Positions 43,476 through 52,772 of a stretch of DNA of 64,000 nucleotides are shown in pieces. The stretch spans positions 1,649,302-1,713,301 of the forward strand of contig JAFDZP010000002.1 of assembly GCA_018266835.1 (NCBI GenBank), given 5' to 3'. The notes beneath the pieces are model-generated. The model had not been told where the DNA came from. It worked only from the letters and a program-made list of their open reading frames with translations, and did no database searches. The stretch's first letter is position 1; every line of letters starts with the position of its first letter. The DNA is from Bacteroidota bacterium (lineage in GTDB: Bacteria; Bacteroidota; Ignavibacteria; Tepidaquicellales; Tepidaquicellaceae). Made by a program: the position numbers and the translations under genes.

Positions 43476-44741
43476 ATGTTTAAATTAATTCTAAATTGTT
43501 TTGCTGTTTTGTTTATATCAGCTTCTTCTCTGTCAGCTCAATGGGTACAGTCCACAGGAATTCCTCAAAGTCATGTCGTCTATTCCATTATACAATGCAG
43601 CGGAAAATTATTTGCAGCTACGGGAGTAGTTAATCTGGAATATGGAGCTATACTTTCTTCAACGGATAACGGAGTAAGCTGGGGCAATGTAGATGTAAAT
43701 CAACCCAATTTATCGGCAGTTATGTGCCTGGTAGTAAAAGGTACCTACATTTTTGCCGGAACCTACAGAGACGGCTTGCTCATCTCAAGCAATGCAGGTA
43801 ATAACTGGATAAGAACAGATGTAACTACAGCCGGTTCAATTTTTCAAATAACTATTTGCGGTAACAATATCGTTTGCTATACAACAGGCAACGGACCTTC
43901 AAGAATATCAACTGATAATGGTGCTACATGGAATACTGTGAGTGAAAATGTTCTGAAATATGTTAATAGTTTTTTAACTATAGGAAACACTTTTTATGCC
44001 GGAGCAGAAAAAGGTTTAGCATTTTCTATAGATGACGGACTAACCTGGTCACTCGCAGCAAACAATGGAATACCATTCGATGGAAACGGTCAGAAGCTTA
44101 TATATAGTCTTGTTTCACATGACGGCAAAATTTTTGCAAACTGTCAGCAAAAAATCTTTTATACAACCGATAACGGGAATAACTGGATAGCTACTAATAT
44201 TTCACTTAGTAACTTCGGAAGAGTGTATTCAATGATTTCTTATAACGGAAAAATATTCGGTTCGATGTACGGACTCAGCGATACTGCGCGCGGAGTGATA
44301 ACTACAACTAATAATGGTATAAACTGGTCAAATTTAAATACCGGAATGCCGGGTCCTCCGAGCGTTCGCTCATTATTTATAAATAATGAGTTTTTGCTGG
44401 CGGGAACTTATTCAGGTACAATCTATAGAATGCCGTTATCTGCTGTAACCGGATTAAATAATTCACCGGAAATTGTAAAACATTTTTCTTTGCAGCAAAA
44501 CTATCCGAATCCCTTTAATCCCGAGACGAAAATAAATTTTGTAATTAATAAAAAAGATCTTGTAAGTTTAAAAGTTTATGGCAGTGATGGGAAGTTAGTT
44601 TTTTCATTGGTGAATAAAGAAGTAGAGGTGGGAAATTATTCGTTTACATTCAGTGGAGAAAATCTTCCTTCGGGAATATATTTTTATGAACTGAAAGCGG
44701 GAGCAATATCCGATACGAAGAAAATGATATTGGTGAAATAA
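43476..44741 (+). CDS. BNR-repeat propeller protein with T9SS domain, tandem copy 2
   Basis: This 421-residue paralogue of the upstream gene shares the opening WVQSTGIPQSHVVYSI and the blades SSTDNGVSWGNV, ISSNAGNNWIRT, ISTDNGATWNTV and YTTDNGNNWIAT. The T9SS domain runs over about 337-421 (LQQNYPNPFNPETKI, VYGSDGKLV, SGIYFYELKAGA, KKMILVK). The pair probably arose by tandem duplication, and the divergent loops may bind different ligands. It ends convergent with the D-threonine-aldolase-like gene, with no terminator in the 24-nt gap. Confidence 0.87.
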   Translation: MFKLILNCFAVLFISASSLSAQWVQSTGIPQSHVVYSIIQCSGKLFAATGVVNLEYGAILSSTDNGVSWGNVDVNQPNLSAVMCLVVKGTYIFAGTYRDGLLISSNAGNNWIRTDVTTAGSIFQITICGNNIVCYTTGNGPSRISTDNGATWNTVSENVLKYVNSFLTIGNTFYAGAEKGLAFSIDDGLTWSLAANNGIPFDGNGQKLIYSLVSHDGKIFANCQQKIFYTTDNGNNWIATNISLSNFGRVYSMISYNGKIFGSMYGLSDTARGVITTTNNGINWSNLNTGMPGPPSVRSLFINNEFLLAGTYSGTIYRMPLSAVTGLNNSPEIVKHFSLQQNYPNPFNPETKINFVINKKDLVSLKVYGSDGKLVFSLVNKEVEVGNYSFTFSGENLPSGIYFYELKAGAISDTKKMILVK

Positions 44742-44765
44742 CCGAAAAAGTAAAGTACAAAGAAA

Positions 44766-45854
44766 TTAATATTTCATCATATCAATTTCTTCGCCGGAGA
44801 GAGTAAACATTTTCTTCATGCATTCGGCAGTCATGCATGAGTGCGAAGGCAGAATTCCGAGTACATCACCGATTTTTGTTTCCTCAAATAATTCATCGGA
44901 AGCCTTTATAATTCCGTGCTCCTGTGAGAGTGAGCTTACATAACTCTTTTTATCGGGAGCGTCCCATCCGGTATCATTAAGATTTACAACATAACCAAAA
45001 GCAGTTGTTCCATTCTCCATAACGAAAGAATCCTTTGAGAAATGTATTCCGCCGCCGTAAATTAAAATTTCTCTTCTCCCTTCATTTTTAGCAACTACCG
45101 GACAAGCCACTGCTACTGCAATTTGTTCTATATCACAGACTCCGTTACTCCACTGCTGCAAATCATAGAATGCAAAATTCCCCGGGCGAATTTCATCCGC
45201 TCCTTTAAAATTTTTCATTAAACTGCACGAAGGTGTATCTCCAATGGAAATTAACATATCAGGATAATCTTTTAAGTAAGATTTTTTCAATTCAGTTAAA
45301 ATTGATAAACCTTCTTCATGAATTTTTCTTACCTCTTCGACTGACTTAGCTTTATATGTATGTCCCGAATGAGCAAGAAATCCTTTGAAAATTAACGCAT
45401 CGTTTTTCTCTTTTAAAATTTCGTCAATTAAATTTTTATCCTTCGGGTCAATTCCTGCTCTGTGAGTACCCGTATCAATCTTTATAAAAAATCCAACTGG
45501 GTGCTTAAGATTTTCGTTTATAAATTTTACTGAATCAATTTCCGTAATTAATAAATTCAGATTTATTTTTTCTGCCAATGAATTTATTCTGTTTATCTCA
45601 AGGATGTTGACAGGAAACGCTACCGTAATATCGCGCCAGAAGGCATTTGCAAAATACTCTGCCATTCTGAGTGAAGAGACCGTGATTTTATCAACTCCAA
45701 ATTCCCTGTACCATTTACCTATTTCAATTGCCTGATGTGTTTTGAAGTGAGGGCGAAAAATTAAATTATTCTTCTTCGCCTTATCTGACATGAACTTAAT
45801 ATTTGCTAAACATTTCTGTTTATCAACTAATAAAGTCGGAACAGTGATTTTCAT
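44766..45854 (-). CDS. D-threonine aldolase / D-serine dehydratase-like PLP enzyme
   Basis: The fold-type III PLP barrel has the Schiff-base lysine in RPHFKTHQ (Lys38), FFIKIDTGTHRAGI, GDTPSCS and RPGNFAFYD. The C-terminal metal site appears in ILPSHSCMTAECMK, where His and Cys are spaced as in the zinc-dependent DSD1 group. The product could be a D-threonine aldolase or D-serine dehydratase; sequence alone does not decide. Its ATG overlaps by 4 nt the stop of the upstream DUF971 gene, so it is translationally coupled in a three-gene operon. Confidence 0.88.
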   Translation of the reverse strand: MKITVPTLLVDKQKCLANIKFMSDKAKKNNLIFRPHFKTHQAIEIGKWYREFGVDKITVSSLRMAEYFANAFWRDITVAFPVNILEINRINSLAEKINLNLLITEIDSVKFINENLKHPVGFFIKIDTGTHRAGIDPKDKNLIDEILKEKNDALIFKGFLAHSGHTYKAKSVEEVRKIHEEGLSILTELKKSYLKDYPDMLISIGDTPSCSLMKNFKGADEIRPGNFAFYDLQQWSNGVCDIEQIAVAVACPVVAKNEGRREILIYGGGIHFSKDSFVMENGTTAFGYVVNLNDTGWDAPDKKSYVSSLSQEHGIIKASDELFEETKIGDVLGILPSHSCMTAECMKKMFTLSGEEIDMMKY

Positions 45855-46171
45855 TTCGTTATTTTACTTTCATTGCCGAGCTCTTTCAGCATCTCCCATG
45901 AATAAATTCCGGTGTTGTGTCCGTCCTTCCACGTGACCTGCACTCCATAGTTTCCGATTTTTTCAATTTTATCAATTTCATAAAATCCCGCTGCTTTGAA
46001 CGGAGCCTTCAACGGAATGTATGTATCGAATATAACTGATTCACCCTTGCAGTGAACGCAGGGACATTCATCTCTTAAATTTTTGAGAGTAATTTCTGAA
46101 ACCGAATCATCGCCCCATGTAACCTGTAAAGAATTGTTTTCGGTTTTGTTTATCTTTTTCGGAAACAGCAT
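45851..46171 (-). CDS. DUF971 protein
   Basis: The 106-residue protein resembles the N-terminal domain of gamma-butyrobetaine hydroxylases, a beta-rich metal-binding fold also found alone in bacteria. It has LRDECPCVHCKGE (Cys residues near 36, 38 and 41) and the C-terminal WKDGHNTGIYSWEML. Its ATG shares one base with the TAA of the upstream gene (TAATG), and its end overlaps the next start by 4 nt. Stand-alone members have been linked to iron-sulfur or metal handling, but no function is settled. Confidence 0.88.
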   Translation of the reverse strand: MLFPKKINKTENNSLQVTWGDDSVSEITLKNLRDECPCVHCKGESVIFDTYIPLKAPFKAAGFYEIDKIEKIGNYGVQVTWKDGHNTGIYSWEMLKELGNESKITK

Positions 46172-46512
46172 TATATTTTGAACCTTCCTACAAATTTATT
46201 TGAATTGTTCCACTTTGCCTGATAGTCATACTTCACATAAAATATTTTTATATCTGCCTGGTAATCGTAATCAACAAAGAAAACTTTTGTATCTGCCTGG
46301 TAATCATACTTTGTAAAGAACCAGTTCTGGTCTTTACCTGTTGCCTGATAATCGTAGTCCGTTACATAGACACACAAATCTGCCTGGTAGTCGTAGTCAA
46401 CGACTTTGACTTTTACATCTGCCTGATAATCGTACTTCACTCTGTAAACGTTACCGGCTTTAACATTTACGGATAGAAAAAATAAAGCTGCTAAAACAAA
46501 AATTGTTTTCAT
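46171..46512 (-). CDS. Secreted YDYQAD-repeat protein (DUF6150-like)
   Basis: A signal peptide (1-19, FFLSVNVKAG) is followed by seven close repeats of about 13-16 residues built on (V/K)YDYQAD, for example VKYDYQADVKVKV, VDYDYQADLCVYV and TKYDYQADTKVFF. Each repeat alternates a Tyr/Asp strand with a Val/Lys strand, so a stacked beta-solenoid-like or short beta-ribbon structure is likely. The repeats resemble DUF6150 proteins. Why it is coupled to a DUF971 gene and a PLP enzyme is unknown; it is the first gene of that operon. Confidence 0.8.
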   Translation of the reverse strand: MKTIFVLAALFFLSVNVKAGNVYRVKYDYQADVKVKVVDYDYQADLCVYVTDYDYQATGKDQNWFFTKYDYQADTKVFFVDYDYQADIKIFYVKYDYQAKWNNSNKFVGRFKI

Positions 46513-46642
46513 AATTATAAAATTTATTATCTAAATTACTCATTCAAGGAAAATAAACATAGGAAAATTTTTAAGTGGTTAAAAGCACGCATAATGGTTA
46601 TTTTACAAACTTTCTAAAATTTTACCCCTTAGTACACACACA

Positions 46643-48724
46643 ATGCAGGAAATATTAAATCAGCTAAAAGAGCTTTCGTATAACTTATCATGGACATGGA
46701 ACAATGAGTTTTATTCCGTCTTCGAAGAAATAAATAAAGATTTCTGGATATGGAGTGATCGCAATCCAATCAAATTTCTTGATACTATCAATCACTCTTT
46801 TCTTCTTGAAACAATTGAAAAGAAAAATCTCAGAGACAGAATTACTGAGATGTATATCGATTACAAAAAATATGTTTCAGCCGATACATTCTATAAAGAA
46901 AATTACTCCGATATAGTTTCACCGACAATTGCATATTTTTCAGCTGAGTTTGGTATAACAAATTGTTTAAAATTATATTCAGGCGGTCTGGGAGTTTTAT
47001 CGGGCGACCACATGAAATCTTCTTCAGATATAGGACTACCATTAGTCGGAGTCGGGCTTGCTTATCTTTACGGTTACTTCAGACAATTTATTGATAAAGA
47101 CGGAAGACAGTCAGAGTTATATGAGAAAAATAATTTTGAGTATCTCCCGATGCACTTAGTTACCGATGACCATTACCGGCCAATTAAAATTTCAGTTGAA
47201 ATGCCGGGACGAATAGTTAAAGCACAGATATGGAAGCTTATAGTGGGCAGAATAAATTTATTTATGCTTGATACATTTGTGGATGAAAATACAGTTGATG
47301 ATAAAAGAATTACCGATATACTTTACGGCGGCGATACTGAAAAAAGAATTCAGCAGGAAATACTGCTGGGTATCGGCGGCAAAAAACTTCTTGATACACT
47401 CGGTTACAATATAAAAGCTTATCATCTCAATGAAGGACACTCAGCTTTTCTTTGCTTTGAAAGAATTGCAGATAAGATGAAGGAGCTGAACATTTCTTTT
47501 CATGAAGCAAAAAAAATATGCTACAACTCAAATATTTTCACAACTCACACTCCCGTACCTGCAGGTATAGATATTTTTGAGAGAAGTTTAATTGAAAAAT
47601 ATTTTAAGACTTATGCAGAAGAGAAATTAAAACTCTCTTTCGATGAATTTTTTAAAGAAGGTGATTTGTACGATGCTGATACATCGAACTCAAAATTTAA
47701 TATGGCAGACCTTGCTATAAATAATTCCAATTTCATCAACGGAGTAAGCAAGCTGCACGGAGATGTTTCGCGCAAGATGTGGAATCTTCACAGTGACAGG
47801 ACACAGATTGATTCCATCACAAATGGAATACATACAAAATCTTTTTTATCAAAATATTCAGAAAGATTATATATAAATAATTTCGGGAAGGACTGGATTA
47901 AGCAGGAAGGCATCTGGGATAAAATAAGCGAGCTGACCGACGAAGACCTATGGAAAACAAGAACAAGGAACAGAACTAAGTTGATAAATTTTGTCCGCGA
48001 ATCAATCTCGGACAATTTGAAATCACAGAATGCTTCCTATGAAAAAATTCAGGAAGCGGAAAGTTTGTTGGATGAGAATGCTCTAACAATAGGTTTTGCA
48101 AGAAGATTTGCGACTTATAAAAGAGGGGACCTGATATTTAAAGATATTGAACGGTTAAAGAAAATCCTTACAAATCCTAAAATGCCGGTGCAGTTTATTT
48201 TTTCCGGTAAGGCACATCCAAAAGATAATGAAGGGAAAGCAATCATTGCTGAGATAGTTGCATACATGAATGACAATTCGCTAAATCATAAAATAATTTT
48301 CTTAGAGAATTACGAGCTTGAAGTTGCAAAACGTCTCGTTCAGGGATGCGATGTGTGGCTCAACAATCCAAGGAGGCCGCAGGAAGCATCAGGAACAAGC
48401 GGAATGAAAGTCATTGCAAACGGCGGATTGAATTTTTCTATCCTCGACGGATGGTGGGCTGAAGCTTACGCGCCTGAGTTCGGATGGAAGATAGATTCTA
48501 TTGAGGATGTTTCACTCGAAGAGAAGGACTGGTTTGAAGCAAACTCAATGTACACAACTTTAGAAAAAGAAATTTTACCTTTGTTCTATTTAAGAGATGC
48601 TCATAATTTACCTGTGGAGTGGATAAAGAAAATGCGTGCATCAATTAAAAATCTTGCAGGATATTTCAGCACTCAAAGAATGGTAAAAGAATACACAGAG
48701 AAGTTTTATACAAAAGTATTTTAA
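46643..48724 (+). CDS. glgP: Alpha-glucan phosphorylase
   Basis: A glycosyltransferase family 35 enzyme that releases glucose 1-phosphate from glycogen or other alpha-glucans. At 693 residues it belongs to the shorter branch of the family. Markers include AYFSAEFGI, YSGGLGVLSGDHMKSSSD, LNEGHSAF, THTPVPAGID, RFATYKRGDL, FSGKAHPKDN and the PLP-lysine segment EASGTSGMKVIANGG. Synthetic or branching enzymes of glycogen metabolism are not seen nearby. It is a single-gene unit with its own terminator. Confidence 0.95.
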   Translation: MQEILNQLKELSYNLSWTWNNEFYSVFEEINKDFWIWSDRNPIKFLDTINHSFLLETIEKKNLRDRITEMYIDYKKYVSADTFYKENYSDIVSPTIAYFSAEFGITNCLKLYSGGLGVLSGDHMKSSSDIGLPLVGVGLAYLYGYFRQFIDKDGRQSELYEKNNFEYLPMHLVTDDHYRPIKISVEMPGRIVKAQIWKLIVGRINLFMLDTFVDENTVDDKRITDILYGGDTEKRIQQEILLGIGGKKLLDTLGYNIKAYHLNEGHSAFLCFERIADKMKELNISFHEAKKICYNSNIFTTHTPVPAGIDIFERSLIEKYFKTYAEEKLKLSFDEFFKEGDLYDADTSNSKFNMADLAINNSNFINGVSKLHGDVSRKMWNLHSDRTQIDSITNGIHTKSFLSKYSERLYINNFGKDWIKQEGIWDKISELTDEDLWKTRTRNRTKLINFVRESISDNLKSQNASYEKIQEAESLLDENALTIGFARRFATYKRGDLIFKDIERLKKILTNPKMPVQFIFSGKAHPKDNEGKAIIAEIVAYMNDNSLNHKIIFLENYELEVAKRLVQGCDVWLNNPRRPQEASGTSGMKVIANGGLNFSILDGWWAEAYAPEFGWKIDSIEDVSLEEKDWFEANSMYTTLEKEILPLFYLRDAHNLPVEWIKKMRASIKNLAGYFSTQRMVKEYTEKFYTKVF

Positions 48725-48740
48725 TTTTTATTATAAACAA

Positions 48741-48778
48741 AAACACCTTCTAATTAAACTGTAGAAGGTGTTTTTTTT
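48741..48778. terminator. Bidirectional intrinsic terminator
   Basis: AAACACCTTCTA (48741-48752) pairs perfectly with TAGAAGGTGTTT (48762-48773) over a 9-nt loop, with a T-run after it and an A-tract before it. Confidence 0.85.
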
Positions 48779-48804
48779 ATATCCCCGAATGATTAGAATT
48801 ATTT

Positions 48805-49464
48805 CTAACTCATAAAAACTCTTTCAAACGTCCAGTAAATTGCAAATAAACCTATTACAACTGAAATCGGTATAGCGACTTTTTGCTTATACCATATTTT
48901 ATCTTTTGTCCATTTGCCGAATAAAATATATGCAAGCATTATAACCGCAATTTGCCCCAGTTCAACCCCCACGTTGAAAAGCACCAGGGCATAACCGAAT
49001 TCCTTCTGCGGCAACCCAAGCTCCTGCAGCGCGCTTGCAAAACCAAGTCCGTGTATCAATCCAAAAAAGAAAACTATCGCAATAGTTATTCTTTTAAAAT
49101 CTTTTACAAGTATTACTTCAATTGCTATAGCTAAAATTGTAATTGCAATGAAAGGTTCAACAATGTATGAAGGCACGTTTACAATTTTAAACATCGCAAG
49201 TCCCAGTGTTATTGAGTGCGCAACTGTAAATGTTGTTGCAAGCAGTAAAACCTGCTTCATAGTTTTGCACATTAAATAAAGCCCGACTATAAATAGTATG
49301 TGGTCAAATCCATAGGGAAGTATATGAGTAAAGCCCAATTGAAGATACAGCCAGCTTACATCTATCCTTGATAATTTATCTATATCAATCGGATGTGCGA
49401 AAATTATTGAAGGAATGTATGTTATAAATAAAACTATAATTGAAAAAAATATTTTCTTTTTCAT
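48805..49464 (-). CDS. HupE/UreJ-type membrane protein
   Basis: A signal peptide or first helix (FITYIPSIIFA) precedes six or seven membrane helices. Motifs are GFTHILPYGFDHILFIVGLYL (His-rich, metal-ligand-like), TTFTVAHSITLGLA and FGLIHGLGFASAL, as in HupE/UreJ nickel or cobalt permease-like proteins. No urease or hydrogenase gene is in view. In Bacteroidota such a gene often follows a TPR lipoprotein or membrane protein and a DUF4331 gene, exactly as here, so its substrate may relate to those genes. Confidence 0.82.
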   Translation of the reverse strand: MKKKIFFSIIVLFITYIPSIIFAHPIDIDKLSRIDVSWLYLQLGFTHILPYGFDHILFIVGLYLMCKTMKQVLLLATTFTVAHSITLGLAMFKIVNVPSYIVEPFIAITILAIAIEVILVKDFKRITIAIVFFFGLIHGLGFASALQELGLPQKEFGYALVLFNVGVELGQIAVIMLAYILFGKWTKDKIWYKQKVAIPISVVIGLFAIYWTFERVFMS

Positions 49465-49481
49465 TTCTGTGAGATTGAAAA

Positions 49482-50768
49482 TTATTGTTGTTCTGTTTGG
49501 CTTAACCAGGGATATATTTTTAGTGCATTTGAAGTATATTCTTTCGCTTTAATATCATTGCCTGCTTTTTCATAAATTTTTCCGGCGTGATACATCATCA
49601 GCGGGTCTTTCACTCCGAGCTTCAATGCAGTCTCAATATTTTTCAAAGCTTCTTCGTTGTTTCCGTTTTTATATTCTGCCCATGCAAGTGTATGAAATGT
49701 CTTGAAGCTGTTGTTTCCTTCACTGATATATTTTTCCGTTGTGTGTATAGCATCTTTTAAGTTCTTGCCTTGGTTTATATTGAAAAGTATAAGTTCTAAA
49801 TCAGTATCTACACCTTTCTCTTTAAAATATGTATTGATGAATTTTACCTTTGCATAACTCTCTTCTGCTTTTTCTATCTGTCCTGTTATTTTGTATGTGT
49901 CTGCAAGCATAATCAGATATTCCGGAAGCTTATTTTTCTCTGTAATTTTTTCATACAAGGAAATTGCGCCTTCATAATCTTTTTCGTATAGTTTTATCTT
50001 TGCAAGTCCCCCGAGGGCATGAATATAATTAGGATATTTATTCAAAGCACTCTGATATTCATTTTTAGCCGCTTCCCTGTCACCCGATAGAAAATATAAA
50101 TTTCCTAATTGCACCGTGCACCATGCAGTGTTTTCTCCTGTAGGCGCGCCTGCAGTAATTGCCATCTTCATTGCATCAATTGCTCCCGGTAAGTCACCGT
50201 GAATTTCTCTTATGTAGGAAATTCTTGAGTACGAGCTTAAGTCAGGTCTTGTATCTACCATTACCTGCGCTGATTTTATAGCATCTTCGTACATTCCCAG
50301 TTCAACCTGAGCATCTACGATAACGCTTAAAACATAAGCAGAGTACGGATTTAACTCTTTCGCTTTCAAACCTGTTTCCAAAGCTTGTTTAAAATTGTGT
50401 TCCGATAAATAAATTGAACCAAGCCCGGCATACGCATCTGAATTTTTGTCGTTAATCTCAATTGCTCTCTCAAGAAAATTCTTAGCATCTTCATAATACT
50501 GCGGGTCATTTTCTTCACGTGTCTTCTGAATATATGCGTATCCTGTTTTCACAAGTAAACTTACATTATCGGGATTGCTTTTAAGGTCTTCCTGATTTTT
50601 TGAAATATATCTGTCAACAGATGAAACTGAATTTGAAACATACGATGTCTTGCTGTTCAGAATTCCCATAACATTATTGCGTGCTTTGTTCTTTCTGTAA
50701 TCAAAGAACTTCCATGTTCCTATTCCTAAAACTATAACTGCTAAACTGTATATTATTATTTTCTTCAT
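49482..50768 (-). CDS. Membrane-anchored TPR protein
   Basis: The ATG at 50768 begins a proper N-terminal helix (MKKIIIYSLAVIVLGIGTWKF). A longer frame to 50828 would add 20 residues encoded in a repeat-rich region. The 428-residue protein has at least six TPR units from about residue 80 on (AYAGLGSIYLSEHNFKQALETGLKAKELNP, AWCTVQLGNLYFLSGDREAAKNEYQSALNKYP, YLIMLADTYKITGQIEKAEESYAKVKF). The repeats should act outside the membrane as a protein-binding scaffold. It lies between the DUF4331 and HupE/UreJ genes on the same strand, 17 nt before HupE. Confidence 0.85.
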   Translation of the reverse strand: MKKIIIYSLAVIVLGIGTWKFFDYRKNKARNNVMGILNSKTSYVSNSVSSVDRYISKNQEDLKSNPDNVSLLVKTGYAYIQKTREENDPQYYEDAKNFLERAIEINDKNSDAYAGLGSIYLSEHNFKQALETGLKAKELNPYSAYVLSVIVDAQVELGMYEDAIKSAQVMVDTRPDLSSYSRISYIREIHGDLPGAIDAMKMAITAGAPTGENTAWCTVQLGNLYFLSGDREAAKNEYQSALNKYPNYIHALGGLAKIKLYEKDYEGAISLYEKITEKNKLPEYLIMLADTYKITGQIEKAEESYAKVKFINTYFKEKGVDTDLELILFNINQGKNLKDAIHTTEKYISEGNNSFKTFHTLAWAEYKNGNNEEALKNIETALKLGVKDPLMMYHAGKIYEKAGNDIKAKEYTSNALKIYPWLSQTEQQ

Positions 50769-50789
50769 GCTGGTTGAATTAAAGAGAAT

Positions 50790-50914
50790 TAAACGCAAAG
50801 AGCGCAGAGATAACGCAAAGCTGCGCAAAGAAATTTCGTGAAATATTCAAAGAAATTAATTCAGTTAAACTTCTTAGCGGACTTTGCGAAGAACCTTCGC
50901 GCTCTTTGCGTTTA
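50790..50914. repeat. CGCAAAG-type inverted repeat
   Basis: TAAACGCAAAGAGCGC (50790-50805) and its exact reverse complement (50899-50914) flank about 93 nt that contain further CGCAAAG and CTTTGCG copies in both orientations. Such aaacgcaaag repeats are frequent between genes in Bacteroidota (recalled). It lies between the DUF4331 and TPR genes. Confidence 0.75.
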
Positions 50915-50999
50915 GTTATTATAATTGTGCTCATAATTTATTGTATTAAAATTCCTCCGGCAGAATTTCACCGGAGGAGATGTTCATAGAATTATTAAA

Positions 51000-52760
51000 T
51001 TATTTAAGTAACATCATTTTTCTTGTATCTTGTCCTGCAGATGTTATAAGCTTTACAAAGTAAGTTCCTGTAGGAGCTGCCATACCGTCATTGGTCTGGC
51101 CGTTCCATACTACTGAGTTTACTCCTGCTGCAACAGTTCCATCAACTAAAGTCTTTACTTCTTTGCCAAGCATATCGTAAATTATTATAGAAACCTTATC
51201 ATTCTTCAAAAGATTATATCTTATTTCTGTTGAAGGATTGAACGGATTTGGAAAATTTTGCTGAAGTCCGTAAGATGTTGGTAAACCGTTTGGTGAACCT
51301 GTATTAAAAATACCTACTATAGAACCGTGAGTATTTGTATATCCCTGGTGAGGAGCAGCTAAATATGGGAATGTAGTTGCAAAATCTTTATCATTTCTTT
51401 GAACGCCGTCACCTAACTGAGCATTTATACCTGTGCTGTAAGGAGGTCCGAGCAATACACCCCCTACCACTCTTAATGCAATATCAACAACGTCATCTTT
51501 AAGTCTTCTTCCGTTAGGGAAACCTGCATTATCACCTGCGATAACACCAAGTCTGTTTTCATTTGCAAACGGAACAGGTGCGATACCTAAGTTAATTCTT
51601 AACTGCTCTGATGGAGTTCTTGTATCCTGTGGTCTTTGGTTTAATCCGCTGACACCTGTTAAGAACACTGCAACTAAATCATTTCTTCCTGAAGTTGGGA
51701 TATCATCCGTAACAGGATAAAGCGTATTGATTATTCCTGCAAGTTCAGGATTTGTAACGTAATTTAAAAACTGTGCATCACTTACAGGTTTAGAAGCATT
51801 CCATAAATCTTTTTTTCCTAATGGAATAACAACTTCGTTTACTAACGGCATACCTAATCTAGAAACCTGAACATCTAATCCTGTTCCGATTCTTGTACCG
51901 TCTGAATTAATAACTGTAGTAGTTTTTCTTGAAGTTGTTGACCACACACCAACTATTGCATTTGAATCTGATGCTGAAGGATTCGGGCTGCCGTTTCTTG
52001 TAACTTCTGATTTCGGAACCTGAATTACTATTGAGTGAACATTGTATCCTGCAAGAGCATCCTTACCGCCACCGCCGTTACCGGGAGCATTAGGTCTGAT
52101 TTTCAATAAATCGAAAGTTGCGCCAAGGTCAACAAAGAATGCATCGTCTGTTGGTCCGGCAAAAACTTTTCCGCCGCTTGATGGTAAAGTCTGAACACCT
52201 GCCTGCATCAAAGCATTGTAATCGGGCATTGAAATAGGACCTGCATAGTTCGGGTCACTTGGTCCAGGACCGCCTACATAAGCCGGAGGAACAGGAAGTG
52301 CAGATGAAGTCCATGCTGTTACACCATTAACAATTTTCTTTACAACGTAAGTTTGTTTTACATTAAGGTCAGGATCGTTTAATGAAGTTACAGAGCCTGT
52401 ATTGTAAAGGAATGTATTTGTGTTAGCAATTACATCTGTAAACTGAAACTGATAAACTACGTGTTCAAGTCTGTCGCCAACGTTATCAATTTTAATTTCG
52501 TAAGTAACGTCAGTTCCGAATTTATTGAAGTTAGGACCGCCTGACGGCTCTTCGAACGGATTAAAGCTTGCAACAATTGTAAGCGCAGTCGGCGCATCGG
52601 GCGCAACGAATGCATACACATCTGTATTATCAGCCTGCGGATCTGCGCTGATAATAGGTGCCTCTCTGTGACTGGATGCTTCCGTATCTACTGTAAAGTA
52701 GAAAACTCCGCCGCCAATACACAAGATAGCGATAAGAGATAGAATAATTCTTTTTTTCAT
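51000..52760 (-). CDS. DUF4331 protein with T9SS sorting domain
   Basis: The ATG at 52760 is preferred over an in-frame ATG four codons upstream because GGAG lies 8 nt before it. A signal peptide (about 1-27) leads to ASSHREAPIISADPQADNTDVYAFVAPD, the hallmark start of DUF4331. Further conserved parts (GPTDDAFFVDLGATFDLL, GYNVHSIVIQVPK) follow. Residues from about 500 form a T9SS/FlgD-like sorting domain (LQQNFPNPFNPSTEI, IYDMLGKEV, VVWNGQTNDGMAAPTGTYFVKL, RKMMLLK). The function of DUF4331 is unknown. It heads a minus-strand group with the TPR and HupE/UreJ genes. Confidence 0.9.
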   Translation of the reverse strand: MKKRIILSLIAILCIGGGVFYFTVDTEASSHREAPIISADPQADNTDVYAFVAPDAPTALTIVASFNPFEEPSGGPNFNKFGTDVTYEIKIDNVGDRLEHVVYQFQFTDVIANTNTFLYNTGSVTSLNDPDLNVKQTYVVKKIVNGVTAWTSSALPVPPAYVGGPGPSDPNYAGPISMPDYNALMQAGVQTLPSSGGKVFAGPTDDAFFVDLGATFDLLKIRPNAPGNGGGGKDALAGYNVHSIVIQVPKSEVTRNGSPNPSASDSNAIVGVWSTTSRKTTTVINSDGTRIGTGLDVQVSRLGMPLVNEVVIPLGKKDLWNASKPVSDAQFLNYVTNPELAGIINTLYPVTDDIPTSGRNDLVAVFLTGVSGLNQRPQDTRTPSEQLRINLGIAPVPFANENRLGVIAGDNAGFPNGRRLKDDVVDIALRVVGGVLLGPPYSTGINAQLGDGVQRNDKDFATTFPYLAAPHQGYTNTHGSIVGIFNTGSPNGLPTSYGLQQNFPNPFNPSTEIRYNLLKNDKVSIIIYDMLGKEVKTLVDGTVAAGVNSVVWNGQTNDGMAAPTGTYFVKLITSAGQDTRKMMLLK

Positions 52761-52772
52761 TTTGAACTCCAT

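Noticed and set aside
48805-49464. Link of the HupE/UreJ protein with urease or hydrogenase
   Set aside because: No urease or hydrogenase gene is in the window; the neighbours are TPR and DUF4331.
50769-50828. Longer start for the TPR protein
   Set aside because: The extra residues (RSFALSLRSLRLILF) are encoded by the CGCAAAG repeat and precede a good N-terminal anchor.
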